Source: an uncultured Rikenellaceae bacterium
Lineage (GTDB): Bacteria; Bacteroidota; Bacteroidia; Bacteroidales; Rikenellaceae
Assembly (NCBI GenBank): GCA_944321925.1
Contig: CALUND010000018.1
Span: 1 to 43,554 of the forward strand
DNA: 43,554 nucleotides
Direction: 5' to 3'
The notes under the pieces: generated by a model
The model's input: the letters and a program-made list of their open reading frames with translations, nothing else
Told to the model about the DNA's origin: nothing
The model's database searches: none
Program-made: the position numbers and the translations under genes
Shown here: piece by piece, positions 33,707 to 42,191 of the stretch
How the letters are laid out: the number at the start of each line of letters is the position of its first letter
Numbering within the stretch: position 1 is the first letter of the stretch

Positions 33707-35437
33707 ATGGCAAACTTTTTCTTAGATAACAAGGATTTGCAATACCATCTCGGTCATCCGCTCATGCGGAAGATCGTGGAGCTGAAGGAGCGCGGTTTTG
33801 CGGAGAAAGACAAGTATGACTACGCACCGAAAAGTTTCGAGGACGCGATGGACAACTATCGCCGGGTGCTCGAAATCGCCGGTGAGGTATGCGGCGATGT
33901 AATCGCCCCCAATGCAGAAGGAGTCGACCATGAAGGTCCCCGCGTGGTGAACGACCATGTGGTGTACGCCGAAGGTACGGCACGCAACCTGGAAGCCATC
34001 ACCAAAGCGGGTCTGGGTGGAATTACCCTCCCGCGCAAATACAACGGTCTTAACTTCCCGCTTATCTGCTTCGTGATGGCCAACGAAATGGTCGCCCGTG
34101 CCGATGCCGGATTCGAAAACCTCTGGGGCCTGCAGGACTGCGCCGAAACACTCAACGAATTTGCCAGCGAAGAGATCAAACAGGCCTTCCTGCCGCTCGT
34201 ATCGGAGGGAGCCACCTGTGCAATGGACCTCACCGAGCCCGATGCAGGTAGCGACCTGGGTGCCGTCATGCTCAAAGCCACCTGGGACGAAGAGCGTCAA
34301 ACCTGGCTGCTCAACGGCGTGAAACGTTTCATCACCAACGGCGACGGCGACATCTCGCTGGTGCTCGCCCGCTCCGAAGAGGGAACAGCCGATGCCCGCG
34401 GTCTGTCGATGTTCGTCTACGACCGTCGCGACATGGCCGTCAAGGTCCGCCGCATCGAGAACAAACTCGGTATCAAAGGCTCGCCCACCTGCGAGTTGGT
34501 CTTCACCAATGCTCCGGCCAAACTGGTCGGCGACCGCAAAATGGGTCTTATCAAATACGTAATGAGCCTGATGAATGCGGCCCGTCTCGGAATCGGTGCC
34601 CAAAGCGTCGGACTGTGCGAAGCCGCCTATCGCGAGGGTCTCAAATACGCCCACGAACGGGAACAGTTCGGCAAACCGATCATCCTCTTCCCGGCCATGT
34701 ACGAAATGCTCTCCAACATGAAAGCCAAACTGCTCGGTGCCCGTGCCCTGCTCTACGAGACCACCCGTTTCGTGGAGATCTACAAGCAGTATACCCACAT
34801 CAGCCATGAGCGTGACCTCACACCGGAAGAGCGTGCCGAAATGAAATTCTACACCAAGCTCGCCGACGGATTCACACCGCTGCTGAAACTCTTCTCCAGC
34901 GAATATGCCAACCAGTTGGCCTACGATGCGCTCCAGATCCACGGAGGATCGGGCTACATGAAGGACTATCCGATCGAACGCATCTACCGCGACGCTCGTA
35001 TCACCAACATCTACGAGGGAACTTCCCAGCTTCAGGTGGTGGCTGCCATCAACCACATCACCAAAGGGACCTACCTCGACCAGATCAAAGAGTATGAGAG
35101 CGCGACCTACCTGCCCGAGCTCGAAAAAGAGCACAAACTGCTCATCGCGCTGCGCGAGAAGCTCGAAAAGATGATTGCCAAGGTGGATGCGACCGAAGCA
35201 GAGCACAAAGGCGAAGGATACAAGGATTTCCACGCCCGTCGCCTGGTGGAGACCGCAGGACATATCATTATCACCTACCTGCTGATGCGTCAGTCGGGCG
35301 AGGTGTCCGACTACCTCACGCCGGCCCGCACATTTGCCAAGATTGCACAGGCCCAGGTGAATGCGGCAGAGACCTACATCGAAAACTTCGACTGGGATCA
35401 GCTTGCTGCCTTCAAACAGGTAATCGACGAAGAGTAA
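33707..35437 (+). CDS. Acyl-CoA dehydrogenase, C-terminally extended
   Basis: FAD enzyme that oxidises an acyl-CoA at C2-C3 and passes electrons to EtfAB. The protein is 576 residues, longer than the ~380 of short/medium-chain enzymes. The core carries 'MDLTEPDAGSDLG' (173-185), 'GIKGSPTCELVF', 'AHEREQFGKPI', and the catalytic glutamate E437 in 'IYEGTSQ'. About 110 more residues follow, a C-terminal helical domain as in PF12806-type enzymes. Substrate chain length is not predictable. It ends the purA-etfBA-DUF5041 row, 18 bp after the DUF5041 gene, and a terminator follows. Confidence 0.95.
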   Translation: MANFFLDNKDLQYHLGHPLMRKIVELKERGFAEKDKYDYAPKSFEDAMDNYRRVLEIAGEVCGDVIAPNAEGVDHEGPRVVNDHVVYAEGTARNLEAITKAGLGGITLPRKYNGLNFPLICFVMANEMVARADAGFENLWGLQDCAETLNEFASEEIKQAFLPLVSEGATCAMDLTEPDAGSDLGAVMLKATWDEERQTWLLNGVKRFITNGDGDISLVLARSEEGTADARGLSMFVYDRRDMAVKVRRIENKLGIKGSPTCELVFTNAPAKLVGDRKMGLIKYVMSLMNAARLGIGAQSVGLCEAAYREGLKYAHEREQFGKPIILFPAMYEMLSNMKAKLLGARALLYETTRFVEIYKQYTHISHERDLTPEERAEMKFYTKLADGFTPLLKLFSSEYANQLAYDALQIHGGSGYMKDYPIERIYRDARITNIYEGTSQLQVVAAINHITKGTYLDQIKEYESATYLPELEKEHKLLIALREKLEKMIAKVDATEAEHKGEGYKDFHARRLVETAGHIIITYLLMRQSGEVSDYLTPARTFAKIAQAQVNAAETYIENFDWDQLAAFKQVIDEE

Positions 35438-35458
35438 CCTGTACGCTCCGTCCAAACG

Positions 35459-35495
35459 AAAAGCGTGTCTGAAAAATTCAGACACGCTTTTTTTC
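35459..35495. terminator. Terminator after the acyl-CoA dehydrogenase
   Basis: GCGTGTCTGA (35463-35472) pairs with TCAGACACGC (35478-35487), extended by A/T pairs on both sides and followed by T8 (35488-35495). The symmetric A-tract lets it act on both strands. It sits between convergent genes. Confidence 0.92.
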
Positions 35496-35574
35496 GCATC
35501 GTGCAGACTCGGCCCCAGAATCAGGCCTCGAGACCTATCTACAAGATCTGTTCCCCCGCGGCATACAGCACGAA

Positions 35575-36726
35575 TCATCCGTTGCGAAGCGTCATCCCGT
35601 AAAGTTCCGTCAGGCGATCAGCCATCGCCTCCCAGCTGAATCGTTTTTTCTCCTCGGCCATATTCGCCCGAAAACGATCCACGCACCCCTCCTCGTAAAA
35701 TTTCACATAGGCTTCGGCCAGACTCTCCGGTGTGGTGTCGGTCACGAATCCCACGACATCCTGAGGAACGATCTCCGCTAATCCGCCCACATCGGTCACA
35801 ATCATCGGCAGATCGAACTGATAGGCAATCTGGGTTACGCCGCTCTGAGTCGCACTCCAATAGGGTTGAATCAACAGGTCGGCCAGGGAGAAATAGAACT
35901 TCACGTCGTCGTCCGGAATAAACCAGTCGTGCAGGATCACCTCCTCCTGCAAGCCCAGGCGCGCGATCTGAGCCACGTACTTCTCCTTGTTGCCATAGAA
36001 CTCTCCCGCCACGATCAACTTGCGTTTGTCCGTTCGCCCCTCCGACTTGAGCAACGCCCAGGCATCGAGCAGCAAATCGAGTCCCTTGTAATCGCGTACC
36101 AGGCCGAAAAAGAGTGCATAACCCTCTTCCGGATCGAGTCCGAGACGATCGCAGGCCTCTTTCCGAGAGACCGGCCGACCGAAATTTTCGAAAAGCGGAT
36201 GGGGAGAAAACAGGGTCGGTCGATCGGTCACAAAACTATCGAGGTCGCGTTTCACCTGATCCGACATGTAGATAAACCCGTCGACACTGTGCAAAAAATA
36301 GTTATTGAAGAGACGATCGGTCAGGTGATGTTCGTGCGGAACCACATTGTCGAGCTGCACCAGCACCTTGGTCCGGCCATTGCGTCGGGCTATCCGCGCG
36401 ATCGTCCCGAAACAGGGAGCCATGAAGGGAGTCCAATATTTAAGCAGCAGCACATCGGGCGCATTCCGCCGAATCCGGTTACCCACCGTCACCCAGTTCC
36501 ACGGGTTCACCGTGTTGACGCACCGCTCGATCTGCAGGTCTGCCGGTGGATCGGAGTCGCGATACTGGCTCTTGCCGGGAAAGAGGAACTCGGGATATTG
36601 TACCGTAAAGGTCAAGATGTCGACCCCAATACCCCGTCGTTGAAACGTACGGCCCAGTATCTCCATGATGGAGGCCAATCCGCCACGGTAGGGATAAGCC
36701 GGGCCGAGAATCGTCATGCGCTGCAT
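35575..36726 (-). CDS. GT4-family glycosyltransferase
   Basis: A glycosyltransferase with GT-B fold, 383 residues. The N-terminal domain opens with 'ILGPAYPYRGGLASIMEILG', a nucleotide-sugar transferase start. The C-terminal domain has 'LFFGLVRDYKGLDLLLDAW' and 'DLLIQPYWSATQSGVTQIAYQFDLPMIVTDVGGLAEIV', the usual GT4 donor-binding layout. Donor and acceptor are unknown. The start at 36726 ('MQRMTILGP') is only 4 bp past the dsbD stop codon; an upstream ATG at 36759 would overlap dsbD by 29 bp. It is the downstream gene of a dsbD-glycosyltransferase pair. Confidence 0.9.
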   Translation of the reverse strand: MQRMTILGPAYPYRGGLASIMEILGRTFQRRGIGVDILTFTVQYPEFLFPGKSQYRDSDPPADLQIERCVNTVNPWNWVTVGNRIRRNAPDVLLLKYWTPFMAPCFGTIARIARRNGRTKVLVQLDNVVPHEHHLTDRLFNNYFLHSVDGFIYMSDQVKRDLDSFVTDRPTLFSPHPLFENFGRPVSRKEACDRLGLDPEEGYALFFGLVRDYKGLDLLLDAWALLKSEGRTDKRKLIVAGEFYGNKEKYVAQIARLGLQEEVILHDWFIPDDDVKFYFSLADLLIQPYWSATQSGVTQIAYQFDLPMIVTDVGGLAEIVPQDVVGFVTDTTPESLAEAYVKFYEEGCVDRFRANMAEEKKRFSWEAMADRLTELYGMTLRNG

Positions 36727-36730
36727 CGCG

Positions 36731-38728
36731 CTATCTCTTGTCGCCATAAAATGCTTCAAGTCCGCTTTTCAGAAATTCGACATAGCCCTCCACGCTCAAG
36801 TCGTAACCCCGAACCGGAACCAACAACTGCCCCTCTCCGTCGAGAAGCAGATAGGCGGGTTGAGCGCTCACATCGTACCCTTTGTTGACCAGGTAGGAGT
36901 TCTTTTTACCGAGCCCCTTCAATGTCTTGCCCGACTCCGTAACGAGCCACTCCGTCTCGGGCAGACGGGTTTTATCGTCGGAGTAGAGCGCAACGATCAC
37001 GTAGTCGTCCCGAAGGATCTGCTGTACGGAGGGATCGGACCACACTTTCGCCTCCATCTCGCGGCAATTCACACAACCGTGGCCCGTGAAATCGAGAAAA
37101 ACAGGCTTCCCGACCCGTCTTGCATAGGCAAGGCCCTGTTCATAATCAAAGAATCCATCCAGTCCGAACGGGAGATGGAGAAAATCGGCATATTTCTTCG
37201 GCTGCAACGACTCGTCCGTCGCTACCGAACCACCGCCGACCGATGCACCTCCAACCGGCTGGGAGGAACTCTCTCCGAGGATGAAATCCTGCGTCGTCAA
37301 AGGGGGCAGATAGCCCGAAAGGCCCTTGAGCGGAGCGCCCCACATGCCGGGGATCATATAGACCACGAAAGTGAACGAAGCGATGGCCAGAGCAAGTCGA
37401 GTCACCGTTATATGTTTCAACTCGCTGTCATGCGCAAAACGAAGTTTTCCCAACAGGTAAAACCCGAGCAGCGAGAAGACCACGATCCAGATCGCCAGAT
37501 AGATCTCCCGATCGAGCAAGCCCCAGTGATAGGTCTGATCGGCCACACTGAGGAACTTGAAACCGAGCGCCACCTCGATGAATCCGAGCACCACCTTGAC
37601 CGAGTTGAGCCAACCGCCGCTCTTGGGCAGGTTTTTCAACAACGAAGGGAAAAGGGCCAGCAACGTAAAAGGCAAAGCAAAGGCTACGGAAAAAGCCAAC
37701 ATGGTAATTACCGGCTCCCAAATCTCCCCGGCTGTCGATTTGATCAACACCGAACCGACAATGGGTCCCGTACAGGAGAAAGAGACGAGTACGAGCGTCA
37801 CGGCCATAAAAAAAAGGCCCGTGATGCCTCCCCGATCAGCCTTGGCATCGGAACGGTTCACCAAACGGCTCGGCAGTACGATCTCAAACGCCCCGAAAAA
37901 CGAAGCGGCAAAAATCATAAAGATCACAAAGAACAACACATTGGGTATCCAATGTGTTGCCAGCCAATTGAAAATATCGGCTGTAACCGCCTCCCCGCCC
38001 ACGATCCGCGTAATGAGAATGATCGCGGCAATGGGGAGTGTATAGAGGGCCACTATGAACAACCCATAGAGAGCCGCTTTCGAACGTCCGCGAGCCGGCG
38101 AACCATCCCCCTTCATGAAATAGGAGACGGTCATCGGCACCATCGGGAAGACGCAGGGAGTAAGCAGTGCTGCGAATCCCCACAAGATGGCCTCCAAAAT
38201 AGCCCCCCAAAGGGATCTCCCCTCGGCCGGAGTCGAAAGTTCGGCCATCTCCCCTTCAGAAAGCGATTGCTGCGAACCATCTGTCGGCAGGCGAAACTCC
38301 CACTCGTCGGGCGGCAAACAGTTCTGATCGTTGCAGAGCATCCACTCTACCACACCCGCAATTTCTGCTCCCTTCTTTTTCACCACCACCGACTGTGCGA
38401 AACGGGCCTCTCCTTCGTAATAACCTATTTGGGTCTCAAAAATCTCATCGTAAACCTCCTTCGGAGCCAACAACTCTTCCAACGGACCAACCGGATAGAC
38501 AGCCTCACCCGATTCGATCTGCACGGCCGTTGCAAAAGGGCCTCCTTCATAGGGTCCTGCATCGTACATATGCCACGGCGATGCGATCCGCACGTCGAAC
38601 AGCACCCGGTAAAGCGTATCGTTCACACGTTCCGTGCGGGCGCTCCACTCCACCAACGACTCGTTATTCTGCGCAGCCGCCGAACAAACGACGAACAGCA
38701 GACAGAGGGAAAGAAATACTCTTCTCAT
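36731..38728 (-). CDS. dsbD: Thiol:disulfide interchange protein DsbD
   Basis: Inner-membrane reductase that moves electrons from cytoplasmic thioredoxin to the periplasm. The protein is 665 residues from ATG 38728. A signal peptide (about 1-20) leads into the N-terminal domain with C132/C137 ('LCNDQNCLPP'). The membrane domain (about 175-465, eight hydrophobic segments) carries C192 ('LLTPCVFPM') and C319 ('SFSCTGPI'). The C-terminal thioredoxin-like domain has C552/C555 as CVNC ('GHGCVNCREME'). All three cysteine pairs are present. The in-frame stretch up to 38866 is rejected as an extension before the signal peptide. The glycosyltransferase follows 4 bp later. Confidence 0.95.
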   Translation of the reverse strand: MRRVFLSLCLLFVVCSAAAQNNESLVEWSARTERVNDTLYRVLFDVRIASPWHMYDAGPYEGGPFATAVQIESGEAVYPVGPLEELLAPKEVYDEIFETQIGYYEGEARFAQSVVVKKKGAEIAGVVEWMLCNDQNCLPPDEWEFRLPTDGSQQSLSEGEMAELSTPAEGRSLWGAILEAILWGFAALLTPCVFPMVPMTVSYFMKGDGSPARGRSKAALYGLFIVALYTLPIAAIILITRIVGGEAVTADIFNWLATHWIPNVLFFVIFMIFAASFFGAFEIVLPSRLVNRSDAKADRGGITGLFFMAVTLVLVSFSCTGPIVGSVLIKSTAGEIWEPVITMLAFSVAFALPFTLLALFPSLLKNLPKSGGWLNSVKVVLGFIEVALGFKFLSVADQTYHWGLLDREIYLAIWIVVFSLLGFYLLGKLRFAHDSELKHITVTRLALAIASFTFVVYMIPGMWGAPLKGLSGYLPPLTTQDFILGESSSQPVGGASVGGGSVATDESLQPKKYADFLHLPFGLDGFFDYEQGLAYARRVGKPVFLDFTGHGCVNCREMEAKVWSDPSVQQILRDDYVIVALYSDDKTRLPETEWLVTESGKTLKGLGKKNSYLVNKGYDVSAQPAYLLLDGEGQLLVPVRGYDLSVEGYVEFLKSGLEAFYGDKR

Positions 38729-38753
38729 GGTTTTGCAATTTCGATTACAACCC

Positions 38754-38785
38754 GCAAGGTAGAAATAATTTTCCGCCCCCGCAAA
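38754..38785 (-). promoter_or_regulatory. Promoter of dsbD
   Basis: On the minus strand TTTG (38785-38782), 20 bp, TACCTTGC (38761-38754): good -33 box and a -7 box with two differences from TAnnTTTG. It lies 25 bp upstream of the dsbD start. Confidence 0.55.
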
Positions 38786-38960
38786 CGCACGCTGTACACC
38801 GGAGGTCGTTCCTCTCCGATCAAACTGCCTGCCTCTCCGGGACGCAATCGTAAACAAAAGAGACACAAGGAGTCTCTCAACTCGCGGAACCGCGTGAAAA
38901 CGAATCGGATCGGTATGAAAATTGCTCGGTGCAGCACGGTAAATCTAAACTTGAAAAACC

Positions 38961-39455
38961 ATGGACAACAAGTATCAAAAAAGCATCGACATGCTCAACA
39001 AGGCGACGGGACTCGAAATAGCGACTTCGCTGCAATACATGTATTTTCACGTCCACTGCGAAGAGCTCGGATATCGTTACCTGGCGGAGATGTTCCATCG
39101 GATCTCGATCGCGGAGATGCACCACATCGAGGAGTTTTCCGAACGCATTCTCTTCTTGGGAGGCGACGTGGAGATGAATCCCTCTTTCCGCACGCTACAA
39201 GTTACCGACGTGAACGAAATGCTCAAAATGGCGATGGAGCTGGAACAGAACACCGTCGAAAACTACAACGAATGGGCAAAGCTGTCCTGTGACAACAAAG
39301 ATGCCGGCACCCGCCAGCTATTCGTCGAAACGATCGCCGAGGAGGAGAGCCATCTGGACCGCTTCCGGACCGAATTCGACAACATGAAGGCCTACGGAGA
39401 GAATTACCTGCTTCTTCAGTCGATCGCCGAGAGCAAACACGCAAACAAAGAGTAA
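38961..39455 (+). CDS. bfr: Bacterioferritin (heme-ferritin type)
   Basis: Iron-storing, ferroxidase cage protein, 164 residues, four-helix bundle. Against E. coli Bfr the diiron ligands match with a constant offset of one: E19, E52, H55, E95, E128 and H131 (E. coli E18, E51, H54, E94, E127, H130). The heme-ligand methionine is M53 (E. coli M52), so heme may be bound. It is a single gene, divergent from dsbD, in a 232-bp gap. A terminator-like hairpin follows. No Fur-type site was identified. Confidence 0.94.
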   Translation: MDNKYQKSIDMLNKATGLEIATSLQYMYFHVHCEELGYRYLAEMFHRISIAEMHHIEEFSERILFLGGDVEMNPSFRTLQVTDVNEMLKMAMELEQNTVENYNEWAKLSCDNKDAGTRQLFVETIAEEESHLDRFRTEFDNMKAYGENYLLLQSIAESKHANKE

Positions 39456-39461
39456 GCAAAC

Positions 39462-39485
39462 GGCCGGGCTCTCCCAAGCCCGGCC
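39462..39485. terminator. Terminator-like hairpin after bfr
   Basis: A perfect 9-bp GC-rich stem, GGCCGGGCT (39462-39470) with AGCCCGGCC (39477-39485), and a 6-nt loop. The T-run is weak on both strands. It lies between the convergent bfr and thioesterase genes. Confidence 0.65.
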
Positions 39486-39560
39486 ATTCTGTACAACCTC
39501 CGAAAAGGATCTGTTGCGGACGGACGATCTGTCGAAAAAAGTCGCCCCACCGCACAAAAT

Positions 39561-40280
39561 CTACCGAAAACGGATCGAAGCCCGGCAAAGCGATACTCCC
39601 GCCTCATCCTTCACATCGAAACGCCACTCCTGGGCCTCCGCCCGGCAGGCAATGGCGAGCGATTGTCCGTATTTTCCTTCGTGCAGATAGTTGATATCGA
39701 AGCGCACTCCGTCGTGTTGCCCCAGGATCTCCAGCGGAAGCCGATCGACCATCCATTCGAGGTATTTCATGCTGTTGACATGCCGGTTGAAGTCGATATC
39801 GCTGTAAACCACCCGGCGATACACAACGTCATCCGCCTCCACGGCCGCCACTTTCCGCGGACGATCGATCGGAGGCTCCCGATCCACAAGCGAAGCGGCC
39901 GCTCCCTCCAACTGACGGAGATCCATCGGTTGACGACTGTCGAGATCGATCATCGCCCAATGGGTCACAGCGGCACCAAAACACTCGCCCCGATCGTCGA
40001 GCAGCAGAAAATTACGCGTAGTCATAAGACGCCCGTATTCGCAAACCCATGTCTGGATATCGAACGGTTCGTAACGTTCGGGCTGCCGTTCCAGCTCCAC
40101 CGCCATACGCGACAACACCCACGAGCAATTGTGTCCGTTGAGCTCGCGGACGCCGAATCCCGAACGATCGGCATCCTCGCCCGCCGTCCGCAGAATGTAG
40201 TGACCGAGTGCGGCCAAAGTAATCCGCTGGGTGAAATCGACATCCTGCGGCTCTACTCGATAACGATAGATCCCTGCCAT
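39561..40280 (-). CDS. Acyl-ACP thioesterase, FatA/FatB-like
   Basis: Double hot-dog thioesterase that frees fatty acids from acyl-ACP, 239 residues from the ATG at 40280. The C-terminal motif 'DIDFNRHVNSMKYLEW' carries the catalytic pair N165 and H167 with D163, as in plant-type FatA/FatB enzymes. The conserved N-terminal core ('RVEPQDVDFTQRITLAALGHYIL') opens the protein. An ATG at 40292 would add four residues; either is possible. It lies 47 bp downstream of a small lipoprotein gene on the same strand. Confidence 0.9.
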   Translation of the reverse strand: MAGIYRYRVEPQDVDFTQRITLAALGHYILRTAGEDADRSGFGVRELNGHNCSWVLSRMAVELERQPERYEPFDIQTWVCEYGRLMTTRNFLLLDDRGECFGAAVTHWAMIDLDSRQPMDLRQLEGAAASLVDREPPIDRPRKVAAVEADDVVYRRVVYSDIDFNRHVNSMKYLEWMVDRLPLEILGQHDGVRFDINYLHEGKYGQSLAIACRAEAQEWRFDVKDEAGVSLCRASIRFR

Positions 40281-40327
40281 ATTGTAAAACATTCGCGCCG
40301 AACGCTCTTCGGCCGTTCTATTTTTAT

Positions 40328-40747
40328 CTAATCTACCCTGTTCAAGATCAGCTCTTCGTGCATATCGGGATCGACATATTCCACCCCACACCGAAGCTCC
40401 AGACGATTTCCCGTATATTTTACCAAAGACCACGGTCCCTCGTCCAACCCGACGGCACTCCCGAAAGAGAAATAGATGTATCGGTCTTTGATCTCGTAGC
40501 TAAAACGGTCAAGGTTCGTATAACCCGGATCGTTCCGATCCGGATAGGTGATCTCCCCCTGATCCATCGTCTCGAACCGGATGCCGACCTCTTCACTGCT
40601 GCTTCCGGCAGTCCATGTTCCATGCCACGCAGTCTGATACAAATTTTGGGCGGAAAACGTCAAATTGCCCGCATCGTTCTTATCGCAACTCACAAAACCC
40701 AATACACCCAGTAACAAGGCAAATCCAAACAGATGTTTCATTCTCAT
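40328..40747 (-). CDS. Small lipoprotein, unknown function
   Basis: A 139-residue protein with a lipobox near residue 21 ('VLGFVSCDKND'), so it should be lipidated and exported. The charged residues after the cysteine resemble the Bacteroidota surface-export signal only loosely. The mature part is beta-rich ('EVGIRFETMDQGEITYPDRNDPG', 'YSYEIKDRYIYFSFGSAVG'-like) with no family recognised. The start could be 40747 (Met1) or 40741 (Met3). It precedes the thioesterase by 47 bp on the same strand, so the two may share a transcript. Confidence 0.75.
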   Translation of the reverse strand: MRMKHLFGFALLLGVLGFVSCDKNDAGNLTFSAQNLYQTAWHGTWTAGSSSEEVGIRFETMDQGEITYPDRNDPGYTNLDRFSYEIKDRYIYFSFGSAVGLDEGPWSLVKYTGNRLELRCGVEYVDPDMHEELILNRVD

Positions 40748-40754
40748 AAGGAAT

Positions 40755-40784
40755 CAAATTTATGACCGTTTATCCATCGCCAAT
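40755..40784 (-). promoter_or_regulatory. Possible promoter of the lipoprotein gene
   Basis: ATTG (40784-40781), 18 bp, TAAATTTG (40762-40755): perfect -7 box, -33 box weaker. It lies only 8 bp before Met1, so transcription would start at or just before the start codon, making use of the second Met (40741) or the upstream -7 box at 40865 plausible alternatives. Confidence 0.4.
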
Positions 40785-41071
40785 CGCTCCGATCAACAAT
40801 CAGGAAGTTTCTTCAACAATATTCACCCGAATCGGACACGATGGCTTACGGAAAAAAGTTTTGCCAAAGTTACAATTTTTACCGATCCCTTCACCCGGCA
40901 GCGCCCAAAATATGCGTCTTTCTGTTCTCGACCAAACAATCTTCGCCCTGTCGCACACGGCTGTTTTCGTATGCCTTTTTGCCGTCACACCCCCTATCAC
41001 GCTCCGGCTTTCGATATACTTCCGGACAAATCTCCCGATTCGTACGGCAATATCCGGGACTGCAAACAAAA

Positions 41072-41101
41072 CGGGCCGCCCTTTACAAAAAGAGCGACCC
41101 G
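41072..41101 (-). terminator. Terminator of the DUF5689/TonB operon
   Basis: A 13-bp stem with two G-U pairs (CGGGCCGCCCTTT at 41072-41084 with AAAGAGCGACCCG at 41089-41101) and a 4-nt loop, followed on the minus strand by TTTTGTTTG. It is 24 bp beyond the DUF5689 stop. Confidence 0.88.
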
Positions 41102-41125
41102 TCGACCCATACGGAATCGGAGCGG

Positions 41126-42175
41126 TTAATCGGCCGCTACCACATCCGTATAATTGTTCAGAAGCAACTGATAAGCAATATACGATCCGCTCTTGGCGCT
41201 ATACTTGGTGTAGATGCAGGTCACATCGACCTGGGCACCGTCGGCCGGAATCAATTGCAATGCGAACCGTGCATAACCGCTGCTGCGGATAATGTAAGGC
41301 GATCCGTCGAGCATAAAGAGCGCCGATCCGTAATAACGGTCCGTACCGTTGTTGAAACCATAGGTCGGCCCCTCGAGCGTTCCCGGCTCGGGAGAGCTTG
41401 GTTTCGGACCCGTACCCTCTCCATAGGCCTTCCACGCCGCGATCACCTCTTCGAACAGATAATCGGTATAGGTACTAGTCCCCGATTCATTCTGCACGGA
41501 GGCGAGGAACGACGGGTAATCGTTTCCGTTGTTGCTGCCATAGGTGCTCACCAGCCCCTCGATCCGCACAAGACGGCCCAAAAGGTTATCGTTGAGTTGC
41601 GAAGCAGCGGTGATGACCGTCGTATCGGCAGCCGTAAGTCCCACCTGTTCGCCGGCAAAAATATGCTGATCGATGAGCGGCATCGCACTGATGTTGCTGT
41701 TGGAGTAGCCATTGGCAACCTCCTCTTCGGTCGGTGTGACACCGAGGCTGAGCATATACCGATAGTTACCCAGACAGAGTCCGTTGACTCTCACATAGAC
41801 CCACTGGCCCGGTTTGTAGTAATTGAACAGGTTGGTGAGGCCCACCTTGATCTCGATCGCCCCCGATTCGTCCTGAATGTAGAGGCTACGGTAGATGTTG
41901 CCATAAGCGTCGTTGCTGATCACCTTGCCCTTAATCACCCAATCGTTGACAATCTCCACATTCTTGCCGATCGTAGAGGTCCCCCATTCGGCATAATAGA
42001 GCTGTTTCACCTGATTGATGGGAACGATCTCCATCCCCAGATCGGTAAAATAGGCATCGTCGTAGATCTGCTGCGGGGCAGGATTATCGAATTCGTTGTA
42101 GCATCCGGTCATCACCAGCAGAGTGGCAAACAGGGCAAATCCCCGGAATAATATATGGTATCGTTTCATACGCAT
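41126..42175 (-). CDS. DUF5689 lipoprotein
   Basis: An exported lipoprotein of 349 residues from ATG 42175 (or 347 from 42169). Lipobox near residue 24 ('LLVMTGCYNEF'). The N-terminal part has the DUF5689 beta-rich fold ('VIKGKVISNDAYGNIYRSLYIQDESGAIEIKVG'), which looks like an OB-fold-like repeat and is often tied to TonB-linked outer-membrane loci. The C-terminal half is beta-rich with no catalytic motif. It lies 16 bp downstream of the TonB receptor on the same strand, so the two form one operon. Substrate unknown. Confidence 0.85.
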   Translation of the reverse strand: MRMKRYHILFRGFALFATLLVMTGCYNEFDNPAPQQIYDDAYFTDLGMEIVPINQVKQLYYAEWGTSTIGKNVEIVNDWVIKGKVISNDAYGNIYRSLYIQDESGAIEIKVGLTNLFNYYKPGQWVYVRVNGLCLGNYRYMLSLGVTPTEEEVANGYSNSNISAMPLIDQHIFAGEQVGLTAADTTVITAASQLNDNLLGRLVRIEGLVSTYGSNNGNDYPSFLASVQNESGTSTYTDYLFEEVIAAWKAYGEGTGPKPSSPEPGTLEGPTYGFNNGTDRYYGSALFMLDGSPYIIRSSGYARFALQLIPADGAQVDVTCIYTKYSAKSGSYIAYQLLLNNYTDVVAAD

Positions 42176-42191
42176 CGTTTTATAAGGTTCT

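Larger units (their letters stand above)
40748..41125 (-). other. Intergenic region with promoter(s) and terminator
   Basis: 378 bp without a convincing gene; open frames here are shadows. It contains a possible promoter of the lipoprotein (40755-40784), a second perfect -7 box TAACTTTG at 40865-40872 on the minus strand without a clear -33 box, and the terminator of the DUF5689 gene (41072-41101). The stretch from about 40880 to 41070 shows nothing I can name. Confidence 0.6.

Noticed and set aside
38946..38953. TAAACTTG as a bfr promoter box
   Set aside because: It would place transcription start on the start codon and has one mismatch in the TTTG part. No better promoter was found, so the bfr promoter is left unassigned.
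36716..39292. 858-residue plus-strand open frame over dsbD and bfr
   Set aside because: Antisense to dsbD, then overlaps bfr in another frame. Composition is low-complexity (Arg, His, Gln) and no homology is seen.
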